A stretch of 6,129 bases of DNA from an uncultured Alcaligenaceae bacterium (GCA_937897265.1 CALCPT010000103.1:1-6129); one strand, 5' to 3'; shown: positions 1-6,129, counted from the first letter of the stretch. The notes: generated by a model from the letters alone, not told the origin. Numbers and translations are program-made.

Positions 1-1
1 G

Positions 2-955
2 GTCTGGCTGAAGAATTCGGATGGCGTCTATCTGGCCTGCAACCACCGTTTTGAAAAATTCTTCGGAGCGACCGAGAGCGAGATCGTTGGCCGTACCGAT
101 TACGACTTCGTCAACAGGGAACTGGCCGATTCCTTCCGGGAAAACGACCGCCTTGCCATGCAACGAGGCACTCCGACCACCAACGAAGAGTGGGTCACGT
201 TTGCCAGTGATGGGCATAAAGAGTTGCTCGAAGTCACAAAAAGCCCAGTCTATTCTGAAGATGGCAAGCTGCTTGGGGTCTTGGGCATTGGTCGAGACGT
301 GAGCCGCCGCAGGCAGCTTGAAGAGCAAACCAAAGATCGTGCGTTCTTTGATGGTCTCACGAAACTACCTAATCGGTATTTGCTTGAAGACAGACTCAAA
401 ATTGCGATTAATAACAGCAAGCGTAACTCGAGTTATTGCGCGTTGCTGTTTATGGATTTGGATTCGTTCAAAGGTTTAAACGATCAGCACGGCCACATAC
501 TGGGCGACGTCGTGCTGCGCGAGGCCGCCTCGCGCTTGTTAGGCTGCGTGCGTGAAGTCGATACCGTTGCCCGTTTTGGCGGTGATGAATTCGTGGTGGT
601 GTTGAATCAACTGCACAACGATCTTGATTATTCAATCGAAACCGCTCGGCGCCTCGCCGAAAAAATGCGTGCAGCCTTGGCCTCGCCTTATGTGCTGAGT
701 CGTTCAGCCGGCGAGGATGCGCCCGAGATGAAGCGTGCGAATCGCAAAGAACGCTACCCTGCAGATGACGCTGATATCGTTTACCAGGGTGGCACAAGTA
801 TCGGGATTGTGATGTTTCTAGGCGACACTACCACGCAGCTAGAGTTGTTTGCGCATGCCGATACGGCTATGTACCAGGCCAAAAAATCTGGTGGTAATAA
901 AGTGTGCTTTTTTCTCGATAATCAGTGCAGCCCCAGCCCAGTGGCTGAGGCCTGA
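2..955 (+). CDS. PAS-GGDEF diguanylate cyclase, 5'-truncated by the window edge
   Basis: Predicted to make cyclic di-GMP from two GTP under control of an N-terminal PAS sensor. The reading frame is open from base 2, so the gene starts outside the window; 317 residues are visible. Visible residues 1 to about 95 are a PAS domain (starting VWLKNSDGVYLACN, ending GVLGIGRDVS). A short helical linker (RRRQLEEQTKDRAFFDGLTKLPNR) leads into the GGDEF domain. There I see the metal-site region MDLDSF (Asp152 and Asp154), the FKGLNDQHGH substrate segment, an intact GGDEF at 193-197 (bases 578-592), and the inhibitory I-site REVD at 184-187, five residues upstream as is usual. Both catalysis and product inhibition therefore look intact. 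There is no EAL or HD-GYP domain in the visible part. An insertion of roughly 22-24 residues precedes the TSIGI strand. The sensed signal and any upstream transmembrane or extra PAS domains cannot be known from here. Confidence 0.93.
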   Translation, partial: VWLKNSDGVYLACNHRFEKFFGATESEIVGRTDYDFVNRELADSFRENDRLAMQRGTPTTNEEWVTFASDGHKELLEVTKSPVYSEDGKLLGVLGIGRDVSRRRQLEEQTKDRAFFDGLTKLPNRYLLEDRLKIAINNSKRNSSYCALLFMDLDSFKGLNDQHGHILGDVVLREAASRLLGCVREVDTVARFGGDEFVVVLNQLHNDLDYSIETARRLAEKMRAALASPYVLSRSAGEDAPEMKRANRKERYPADDADIVYQGGTSIGIVMFLGDTTTQLELFAHADTAMYQAKKSGGNKVCFFLDNQCSPSPVAEA

Positions 956-964
956 GGTGTTTGG

Positions 965-2413
965 CTAAGCGTTCTCAACCGCTTTGACCATATCCTCAAT
1001 CACCTTCTTCGCATCACCGAACACCATCATGGTTTTATCCATGTAAAAGAGTTCGTTGTCTAGACCTGCATAGCCAGAAGCCATTGAGCGTTTGTTCACG
1101 ATAATGGTTTTGGCTTTGTAGGCTTCGAGGATTGGCATTCCGGCGATCGGTGATTTGGGATCAGTTTTTGCCGCAGGGTTCACCACATCATTGGCGCCCA
1201 ACACCAACACCACATCGGTTTGCGCAAATTCGCTGTTGATGTCTTCCATTTCAAACACTTGGTCGTAGGGGACTTCAGCTTCAGCCAACAGCACATTCAT
1301 GTGACCAGGCATCCGACCGGCAACAGGATGAATCGCGTACTTCACGATTACGCCGTGTTCGGTGAGTTTTTCAGCCAGTTCTTTCAAGGCATGCTGAGCC
1401 CGCGCGACCGCCAGGCCGTAGCCTGGAACGATCGTAACGGTTTCGGCGTTGGTCAACAAAAAGGCCGCATCGTCTGAGCTGCCCGAGCGCACGTTGCGCT
1501 GCTCTTGACTGCCCGCTGCAGCGCCACTATCGCTGGTGCCGCCAAAGCCACCCAAGATTACGTTGAAGAACGAGCGGTTCATGGCCTTACACATGATGTA
1601 AGACAGGATCGCGCCTGAAGAGCCCACCAACGAGCCCGCAATAATCAGCATTGGATTGTTGAGCGAAAAACCAATCCCTGCGGCAGCCCAGCCCGAATAG
1701 CTGTTGAGCATCGACACCACAACAGGCATATCAGCGCCACCAATTGGGATGATGATCAGCACGCCCAGCACAAAGGCGATCACAGTCATGATGATGAACG
1801 GTGTCCAGCTTTGGGTGGCCATGAACCAGGCGCCGCAGCCCAGCATCACGAGCGCTAAAGCCAGGTTGAACAGATGTTGCCCCGGAAACGACACCGGTGC
1901 ACCTTGAAACAGCCTGAACTTGTACTTGCCTGATAACTTACCAAACGCAATCACTGAACCTGAAAAGGTAATCGCGCCCACAAACGTACCGATAAACAAC
2001 TCAAGGCGATTGCCCACAGGGATTGGTTCGCCCGCTGCGGCCACGACGTTAAAGGCCTGCGGTTCAGCAACAATGGCCACTGCAATCGCGACGGCTGCTA
2101 AACCAATCATGCTATGCATGAAGGCAACCAGCTCAGGCATCTTGGTCATCTCAACACGTTTGGCCATGACAGTGCCAACGGTGCCGCCGATTAACAAGCC
2201 TAACAAGACCCAACCTAAACCGCTTACGGCGTGGGTCTCGCGAGCCAAGCCTACGATGAGTGCCGCAGTGGTTAGCACTGCAATCACCATACCGATCATG
2301 CCAAAGGCATTACCTAAGCGCGAAGTGGTAGGGTGAGACAAGCCCTTAAGCGCCTGAATAAAACAGACCGAGGCAACGAGATACAACAGCGTGACAACGT
2401 TGATCGAAATCAT
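965..2413 (-). CDS. pntB: NAD(P) transhydrogenase subunit beta (proton channel and NADP-binding domain)
   Basis: Inner-membrane subunit of proton-translocating transhydrogenase, which uses proton entry to drive hydride transfer from NADH to NADP+. It has 482 residues, slightly longer than E. coli PntB. Residues 1 to about 290 are a multi-helix membrane domain II. His100 (in MPELVAFMHS), Asp228 (in GGADMP) and Asn237 (in SMLNSYSGW) match residues implicated in the E. coli proton path (His91, Asp213, Asn222). A Gly/Ser-rich hinge (about 289-315) leads to domain III with the GYGLAVA fingerprint (331-337), HPVAGRMPGHMNVLLAEA, GANDVVNPAA and the KRSMASGYAG loop (441-450) expected to hold the NADP 2'-phosphate. 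The ATG overlaps the pntA2 stop as ATGA. A GGGGG ribosome-binding stretch (2420-2424) lies six bases upstream, inside pntA2. It is the last gene of the operon; its TAG stop lies 9 bp from the convergent cyclase gene. Confidence 0.98.
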   Translation of the reverse strand: MISINVVTLLYLVASVCFIQALKGLSHPTTSRLGNAFGMIGMVIAVLTTAALIVGLARETHAVSGLGWVLLGLLIGGTVGTVMAKRVEMTKMPELVAFMHSMIGLAAVAIAVAIVAEPQAFNVVAAAGEPIPVGNRLELFIGTFVGAITFSGSVIAFGKLSGKYKFRLFQGAPVSFPGQHLFNLALALVMLGCGAWFMATQSWTPFIIMTVIAFVLGVLIIIPIGGADMPVVVSMLNSYSGWAAAGIGFSLNNPMLIIAGSLVGSSGAILSYIMCKAMNRSFFNVILGGFGGTSDSGAAAGSQEQRNVRSGSSDDAAFLLTNAETVTIVPGYGLAVARAQHALKELAEKLTEHGVIVKYAIHPVAGRMPGHMNVLLAEAEVPYDQVFEMEDINSEFAQTDVVLVLGANDVVNPAAKTDPKSPIAGMPILEAYKAKTIIVNKRSMASGYAGLDNELFYMDKTMMVFGDAKKVIEDMVKAVENA

Positions 2414-2745
2414 GCTTTGCCCCCAGTCGCGTGTGCGTCATCGGCTTTTGCCTTAGGCGCTTTTTTCTTGAACATTTCAAGCATGCGGCGTGTGACCAAG
2501 AAACCACCAAACACGTTGACAGCAGCAAGGGCTACGGCAAACACACCCATGCCGCGCGCGAGGCCGCCTTCGGTGAGGGCGGCTGCAAGCATCGCGCCCA
2601 CAATCACAATTGCCGAAATTGCGTTTGTGACCGCCATCAAGGGCGTGTGCAACGCAGGGGTGACGTTCCAGACAACGTGGTATCCCACGTAAATCGCCAG
2701 AACAAAAATAATTAGATTGATGAGGGTAGGGCTGATCGCATCCAT
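2410..2745 (-). CDS. pntAB: NAD(P) transhydrogenase subunit alpha, part 2 (membrane segment)
   Basis: Small 111-residue membrane subunit, equivalent to the C-terminal membrane part of a one-piece PntA such as that of E. coli. It pairs with PntB to form the proton-conducting domain II. Hydrophobic segments run over about residues 8-25, 42-60 and 66-85. The family signature VGYHVVWNVTPALHTPLMAVTNAIS is present in pieces near 20-44. The tail is charged and Lys/Ala-rich (MLEMFKKKAPKAKADD) and should face the cytoplasm. Its ATG overlaps the TAA of pntA1 by one base (TAATG). A GGAAG ribosome-binding site (bases 2751-2755) sits five bases upstream, so translation is probably coupled to pntA1. The gene symbol follows the pntAA/pntAB/pntB naming used for the split operon of Rhodospirillum rubrum. 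Confidence 0.97.
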   Translation of the reverse strand: MDAISPTLINLIIFVLAIYVGYHVVWNVTPALHTPLMAVTNAISAIVIVGAMLAAALTEGGLARGMGVFAVALAAVNVFGGFLVTRRMLEMFKKKAPKAKADDAHATGGKA

Positions 2746-3863
2746 TATTTCTTCCGTAAGTTTTGGCCGCCTTCGCAGACCAGACAGGCTTGAACAATAT
2801 CGTCATCACGTGCAATGGCGAGCTTGCCTTCTTTATCGATAATGAGTTTTAAGAAGTCGAGCAAGTTGCGCGCGTATAAGGCCGAGGCATCTGTGGCAAC
2901 CATGCCCGGCAGATTGGTCAGACCGACTAACGTGACACCATTTTCTTGTACCACTTGGCCTTTTTGCGATAAGGGGCAGTTGCCACCTCGCTCAACAGCC
3001 AAGTCGATAATGACCGAGCCGGGCTTCATGGCGCGGACCGTTTCGGCCGAGATCAGAGTAGGGGCTGGGCGGCCTGGGATCAACGCGGTGGCAATCACCA
3101 AGTCTGCTTGTTTGCAGCGCTCTGATACCAAGACGGCCTGACGCGCCATCCAGCTTGCGGGCATGGGCCGGGCATAGCCGCCGACGCCTTGTGCGATTTC
3201 TCGCTCTTCGTCAGTTTCAAAGGGCACGTCAATAAACTTTGCACCTAATGACTCAACTTGTTCTTTGGCAGCGGGGCGTACGTCAGAAGCCTCTACCACT
3301 GCGCCTAAACGTTTGGCCGTGGCAATCGCTTGTAAGCCTGCAACCCCCGTACCCAGAATGACGACGCGCGCGGCTTTGATGGTGCCGGCGGCCGTCATCA
3401 TCATCGGAAACATGCGCCCGTAATAGTGCGCGCCCAGCAACACGGCTTTGTAGCCTGCGAGGTTGGCTTGTGAGGACAGCACATCTAAGCTCTGCGCGCG
3501 CGTGGTACGAGGTGCCGCTTCAAGAGCAAAGGCGGTCAGCCCAGTCTGCGCCATGGCATCAAGGCCTTCGGCGTCAAACGGGTCAAGCATGCCAGCTAAT
3601 GCAGTGCCAGCCTTGATCTGTGTGAGTTCAGCTGTGCTTGGCGCCCGTACTTTTAGGATCAGTTCTGCACCAAAGGCCTGCGCGGCATCGGTGATTGTGG
3701 CGCCAGCCTGCTCGTAGGCCTCGTTGCCGAAATGGGCGGCTAAGCCGGCATCGCGCTCAACTAGTACCTGATGGCCGGCAGAAACGTATTTTTTGACCGT
3801 TTCTGGCGTGGCCGAAACTCGAGTCTCGCTATCGCGGGTCTCGCGCGGGATTCCAATGCGCAT
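2745..3863 (-). CDS. pntAA: NAD(P) transhydrogenase subunit alpha, part 1 (NAD(H)-binding domain I)
   Basis: Soluble cytoplasmic NAD(H)-binding subunit of the transhydrogenase, in the alanine dehydrogenase/PNT family. It has 372 residues, as expected for a separate domain I. The N-terminus MRIGIPRETRDSETRVSATP is the family signature. The segment RTTRAQSLDVLSSQ carries Arg119, Gln124, Asp127 and Ser130 in the spacing of R. rubrum Arg127, Gln132, Asp135 and Ser138, which bind nicotinamide and form the hydride-transfer site. The Rossmann motif GTGVAG lies at 171-176. The acidic Asp194 in EASDVRP is where NAD-specific enzymes hold the adenosine ribose. These motifs and the adjacent pntA2/pntB separate it from alanine dehydrogenase. 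The ATG start is supported by GGAG at bases 3870-3873, six bases upstream. It is the first gene of the operon, transcribed away from mnmA. Confidence 0.98.
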   Translation of the reverse strand: MRIGIPRETRDSETRVSATPETVKKYVSAGHQVLVERDAGLAAHFGNEAYEQAGATITDAAQAFGAELILKVRAPSTAELTQIKAGTALAGMLDPFDAEGLDAMAQTGLTAFALEAAPRTTRAQSLDVLSSQANLAGYKAVLLGAHYYGRMFPMMMTAAGTIKAARVVILGTGVAGLQAIATAKRLGAVVEASDVRPAAKEQVESLGAKFIDVPFETDEEREIAQGVGGYARPMPASWMARQAVLVSERCKQADLVIATALIPGRPAPTLISAETVRAMKPGSVIIDLAVERGGNCPLSQKGQVVQENGVTLVGLTNLPGMVATDASALYARNLLDFLKLIIDKEGKLAIARDDDIVQACLVCEGGQNLRKK

Positions 3864-3869
3864 CGACTT

Positions 3870-3873
3870 CTCC
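3870..3873 (-). promoter_or_regulatory. Ribosome-binding site of pntAA
   Basis: Read on the minus strand this is GGAG, followed by AAGTCG and the ATG at 3863-3861. The six-base spacing is normal and fixes the start of the first operon gene. It is the clearest Shine-Dalgarno sequence of the divergent spacer; mnmA on the other side has none of comparable quality. Confidence 0.7.
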
Positions 3874-3941
3874 GAAGGTAATCTCTATTAGAGGGGCAGT
3901 TTACCCGTTTTGACTCCCAGGATTGTCATTTCCACCGCGAG

Positions 3942-3970
3942 AAAGTACTTTGTCGTGCGAGATGTCTCAA
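3942..3970 (-). promoter_or_regulatory. Weak candidate sigma70 promoter for the pnt operon
   Basis: On the minus strand TTGAGA (3970-3965, five of six matches to the -35 consensus) is followed after 17 bases by TACTTT (3947-3942, three of six matches to the -10). Transcription would start about 70 bases upstream of pntAA. The -10 half is poor and other weak combinations exist in the spacer, so this is only the best guess by eye. The -10 element overlaps the perfect palindrome at 3942-3951. Confidence 0.22.
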
Positions 3971-4092
3971 TTTCTTTGGTAGCAGGATGGCTGACCAGTC
4001 TGCAGTCAGGTTGTCCAGTTTGACGTGGGAAAGCCCCAGACTGAGTGGGTCTGATGACTACGCTGTTAAAAGATAGACTTCAGCGAAGCGAC

Positions 4093-4098
4093 TACAAT
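4093..4098 (+). promoter_or_regulatory. Candidate -10 element (TACAAT) just upstream of mnmA
   Basis: TACAAT matches the sigma70 -10 consensus at five of six positions. It ends only eight bases before the mnmA ATG at 4107, so a transcript from it would begin about 4104-4106, at or next to the start codon. No good -35 lies 16-18 bases upstream; TAGACT at 4074-4079 is too close (13 bases). If used, mnmA would be leaderless or start at a later codon. Confidence 0.35.
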
Positions 4099-4106
4099 TT
4101 GGTGAT

Positions 4107-5303
4107 ATGAATTCTTCAGCCTCTATGCACCCCAATGGGGCAAAAAAGCGAGTCGTCGTCGGCATGTCTGGCGGCGTTGACTCGTCTGTCACCGCTTGGT
4201 TACTGAAAGAACAAGGCTACGACGTGATCGGCTTGTTCATGAAAAACTGGGAAGACGATGACGATTCTGAGTATTGCTCGACTCGGCAAGACTGGCTTGA
4301 CGCAGCAAGCGTGGCCGATGTGGTGGGTGTGGATATCGAGGCAGTCAACTTTGCGGCCGAATACAAAGATCGTGTGTTCGCCGATTTTTTACGCGAGTAC
4401 TCGGCGGGCCGCACCCCTAATCCTGACGTCTTGTGTAACGCCGAAATCAAATTCAAAGCCTTTTTAGATCACGCAATGACCTTGGGTGCCGATCACATTG
4501 CCACCGGTCACTATGCCCGGGTGCGTGCGGTGCAAGGGCCAAACGGGCCGCGTTACCAGTTGTTAAAGGCGCTTGATCACACCAAAGATCAAAGTTATTT
4601 TTTACACCGGTTAAATCAGGCGCAGTTATCGCAGACTTTGTTCCCGTTAGGTGACATCACCAAAGACGAAGTGCGTCGAATAGCGCACAAGATTGGCTTG
4701 CCTAACGCCGCTAAAAAAGACTCAACTGGTATCTGTTTTATCGGCGAGCGGCCGTTTCGTGAATTTTTAAATCGCTATTTACCGACTGACCCTGGGCCGA
4801 TTGTCATGCAAACGGGCGAGCGGGTCGGCACGCATCACGGTTTGTCGTTTTATACGCTCGGTCAACGTAAGGGCCTAGGGATTGGGGGCGTGAAAGGGCG
4901 CCAGCAGGCTGATGGCACAGGCCCGGTTTGGTACGTCGCACGTAAAGATATGGCTACCAACACACTGTATGTCGTAGAGGGCCATGACCACCCTTGGCTG
5001 CTGTCGCCTGCATTACGGGCGGGGCAAGTGAGTTGGGTCGATGAACAACCCCCGGCACCTGGCGCGTACGCAGCAAAAACCCGTTATCGGCAGGCGGACG
5101 CGAGTTGCGTGCTTAGTGCAGCGGTTCAGCAAGGCGCAGCGTCTTGCGACGTGCGTGGCGCCCAGGCTGCTGCTGCCAACGAGGGGGGATCTTATCCCGC
5201 CTTTGAACTCAGTTTTGCTGAGCAACAGTGGGCCGTCACGCCGGGGCAGTCAGCGGTGTTGTATGACGGTGATATTTGCCTGGGGGGCGGCATCATTATC
5301 TGA
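4107..5303 (+). CDS. mnmA: tRNA-specific 2-thiouridylase MnmA
   Basis: Cytoplasmic enzyme that activates C2 of wobble uridine-34 with ATP and replaces the oxygen with sulfur in tRNA-Lys, -Glu and -Gln, taking sulfur from an IscS-type relay. It has 398 residues against about 368 in E. coli. The ATP PP-loop SGGVDSS is at 21-27. TPNPDVLCN (103-111) carries the first catalytic Cys110, and STGICFIGE (206-214) carries the persulfide Cys210; these equal E. coli Cys102 and Cys199. The central domain shows [14 protein letters not shown], and the C-terminal barrel shows KTRYRQAD and [19 protein letters not shown]. The barrel has an in-frame Ala/Gln-rich insertion of about 28 residues (335-362). Start choice is uncertain. 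ATG 4107 has only GGTG two bases upstream, and ATG 4125 (Met7) would also leave a complete PP-loop domain. The gene is followed by an intrinsic terminator, so it appears to be transcribed alone. Confidence 0.97.
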   Translation: MNSSASMHPNGAKKRVVVGMSGGVDSSVTAWLLKEQGYDVIGLFMKNWEDDDDSEYCSTRQDWLDAASVADVVGVDIEAVNFAAEYKDRVFADFLREYSAGRTPNPDVLCNAEIKFKAFLDHAMTLGADHIATGHYARVRAVQGPNGPRYQLLKALDHTKDQSYFLHRLNQAQLSQTLFPLGDITKDEVRRIAHKIGLPNAAKKDSTGICFIGERPFREFLNRYLPTDPGPIVMQTGERVGTHHGLSFYTLGQRKGLGIGGVKGRQQADGTGPVWYVARKDMATNTLYVVEGHDHPWLLSPALRAGQVSWVDEQPPAPGAYAAKTRYRQADASCVLSAAVQQGAASCDVRGAQAAAANEGGSYPAFELSFAEQQWAVTPGQSAVLYDGDICLGGGIII

Positions 5304-5348
5304 AGTCAGCGCATTGTCGCCGCGCTGTAGTCGGCAAATGATGGGGTC

Positions 5349-5376
5349 AAACCGCCGGTAGGGCGGTTTTGTTTTT
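5349..5376 (+). terminator. Intrinsic terminator after mnmA
   Basis: AAACCGCC (5349-5356) pairs perfectly with GGCGGTTT (5362-5369) around the five-base loop GGTAG. The T-rich tract TTTTGTTTTT follows on the plus strand (5367-5376). It ends mnmA transcription 46 bases after the stop. The T-tract overlaps the TAA stop of the convergent GST gene (5377-5375). On the minus strand the hairpin is followed only by a short T-run, so its effect on the GST transcript is probably weaker. Confidence 0.88.
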
Positions 5377-6007
5377 AAGCCGCGGGTGGCGCGGTGTCAA
5401 TAAAGCTTTGGCGAGCAGTCAGTTTTTTATCAAGACGCGCTAAATTTGGATGCGTACTGCGCCAATCGATGTGGGCAAAACGTAGATCCAAGTAGCCTAG
5501 GACGCACCCGACCGAGATGTCGGCAAGTGTGTAGCTAATCCCCATACAAAAACTTTGATCGCCTAAACCAGTTTCCATGGCACTCAGCGCGGCATCAATT
5601 TTTCCGTATTGGCGCTCAATCCATTCGGGGCTTTGTTGTGTCACGGGACGCAAGAGTTCTTTGACAATCGTGACCGCGGCGTCAAGGGTGCCGTCGGCCA
5701 AGGCTTCCCAACATTTGACGGCCGCGCGCTCGCGCCCGCTCTTGGGGATTAAGCTGCTAACGGGTGAGAGGGTATCGAGATATTCAACGATTACCCGTGA
5801 ATCAAATAACGCGCTGCCATCGTCGGTGACTAGGCAGGGGACTTTGCCCAGTGGATTGTGTTCTTGGATGCGGGTGTCGGGCTCCCAAACCTTTGCGTTT
5901 TCTGATTGATAGTCGAGCTTTTTTTCAATCATGACGATACGCACTTTGCGTACGTACGGGCTGGTGGGCGAAGAAAACGCAGCTGGAAGTCCGCCACATG
6001 TCGGCAA
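5375..6007 (-). CDS. Glutathione S-transferase family protein; N-terminus uncertain
   Basis: GST-fold protein of about 205-210 residues, probably cytoplasmic and glutathione-binding; the substrate is unknown. Counting from a TTG at 6007, the N-terminal thioredoxin domain has FSSPTSPYVRKVR (11-23) with the Ser/Thr cluster where the catalytic residue sits, the NPLGKVPCLV loop with the expected cis-Pro57, and FDSRVIVEYLD (68-78) that holds the gamma-glutamyl group. The helical C-domain shows YTLADISVG, the usual N-capping box. The first ten residues from the TTG (MPTCGGLPAA) do not look like a GST first strand, and no ribosome-binding site precedes it. In the next frame a GTG at 5997 starts VADFQLRF, which would join FSSPTSPYVRKV smoothly if the T-run at about 5972-5975 had one more T. 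The body of the gene is secure; the start is not. Its stop converges on the mnmA terminator. Confidence 0.85.
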   Translation of the reverse strand: MPTCGGLPAAFSSPTSPYVRKVRIVMIEKKLDYQSENAKVWEPDTRIQEHNPLGKVPCLVTDDGSALFDSRVIVEYLDTLSPVSSLIPKSGRERAAVKCWEALADGTLDAAVTIVKELLRPVTQQSPEWIERQYGKIDAALSAMETGLGDQSFCMGISYTLADISVGCVLGYLDLRFAHIDWRSTHPNLARLDKKLTARQSFIDTAPPAA

Positions 6008-6129
6008 GTCCGGTCTCTGACACGGGCGCGGGAGATTTTGGCCCGGCCGATGGCATGATGCTCGATACCAGTTCCGACGGCCAGTGGGCCGTTGTGCGCA
6101 CGGACAAGGCGGAACTCTGGGTTTGCCAT
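5998..6129 (+). CDS. Possible start of an unidentified protein, cut by the window end
   Basis: An ATG at 5998 opens a frame that stays open for 44 codons to the edge. It begins MSASPVSDTGAGDFGPADGM and continues through DTSSDGQWAVVRTDKAELWV. A GGAAG at 5985-5989 lies eight bases upstream, a good ribosome-binding position. Third codon positions are about 70% G or C, which is weak support. Against it, the frame abuts or overlaps the start of the oppositely oriented GST gene, leaving no room for separate promoters, and all three minus-strand frames are also open here. I do not recognise the product. It may be a real divergent gene or an antisense shadow. Confidence 0.25.
   Translation, partial: MSASPVSDTGAGDFGPADGMMLDTSSDGQWAVVRTDKAELWVCH

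Larger units (their letters stand above)
3864..4106. other. Divergent intergenic region between pntAA and mnmA
   Basis: This 243-bp spacer must hold the promoters of both the pnt operon and mnmA. I see no convincing small gene or structured RNA in it. It contains a perfect 10-bp palindrome, AAAGTACTTT (3942-3951). It also has a dyad CTGAC/GTCAG (3991-3995 with 4005-4009), and CAGTCTG (3996-4002) repeated in inverted form as CAGACTG (4037-4043). The last overlaps a second small dyad, CAGAC/GTCTG (4037-4041 with 4049-4053). None matches an operator I can name. They may be transcription-factor sites or chance. Confidence 0.5.

Noticed and set aside
1920..2336. Long plus-strand open frame (138 codons) opposite pntB
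   Set aside because: It lies wholly antisense to well-conserved pntB membrane-helix codons, and its Pro/Thr/Ala-rich product has no recognisable domain. It is a shadow of the real gene.
2333..2815. Overlapping open frames on both strands around pntA2
   Set aside because: They are products of GC-rich codon bias over a secure transhydrogenase gene. None has a family motif or a better start context.
2745..3863. Alanine dehydrogenase instead of transhydrogenase alpha
   Set aside because: The RTTRAQSLDVLSSQ loop and the directly coupled pntA2 and pntB genes identify transhydrogenase domain I.
5307..5327. Hairpin CAGCGC/GCGCTG right after the mnmA stop as a first terminator
   Set aside because: The six-base stem has a nine-base loop and no T-tract; the hairpin at 5349-5369 is the real terminator.
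5929..6129. Minus-strand frame beginning MANPEFRLVRAHN at the window edge as a separate gene
   Set aside because: Its Arg/His-rich sequence lacks a recognisable domain and its last part overlaps the secure GST codons in another frame. Only its VADFQLRF stretch is of interest, as the likely true GST N-terminus.
1..6129. A hidden defence system, mobile element, CRISPR array or biosynthetic cluster
   Set aside because: Nearly all bases belong to recognisable housekeeping or signalling genes. No transposase, integrase, direct-repeat array, toxin-antitoxin pair or target-site duplication is visible.

Overview
The window looks like ordinary chromosome of a betaproteobacterium, most likely Burkholderiales and perhaps near Alcaligenaceae. 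This rests on the familiar look of the MnmA and transhydrogenase proteins and on moderately GC-rich codon use. It is an inference from remembered families, not a database match. I see no RNA gene, CRISPR array, insertion sequence, phage gene or integration scar.

Layout, left to right. Positions 2-955 (+) hold the 3' part of a PAS-GGDEF diguanylate cyclase whose N-terminus lies outside the window. Converging on it, only 9 bp away, is a three-gene operon on the minus strand. Read in transcription order it is pntA1 (3863-2745), pntA2 (2745-2410) and pntB (2413-965). Together they encode the proton-translocating NAD(P) transhydrogenase in its split-alpha form. The genes overlap by 1 and 4 bases (TAATG and ATGA), which implies translational coupling and equal supply of the three subunits.

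A 243-bp divergent spacer (3864-4106) separates pntA1 from mnmA (4107-5303, +), the tRNA 2-thiouridylase. mnmA ends in a clear intrinsic terminator (5349-5376), whose T-tract touches the stop codon of a convergent glutathione S-transferase-like gene (5375-about 6007, -). The last 130 bases are ambiguous. They contain the disputed N-terminus of the GST and a possible plus-strand gene start that runs off the window.

Functionally this is a housekeeping neighbourhood: c-di-GMP signalling, NADPH supply driven by the proton gradient, tRNA wobble-base thiolation and a GST-family protein. Apart from the transhydrogenase operon, nothing in the sequence ties the genes into one pathway. I did not find a convincing undescribed system. 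The points most worth a second look are the apparent one-base frame break at the GST N-terminus, the unusual start region of mnmA, and in-frame insertions in MnmA and in the GGDEF domain.
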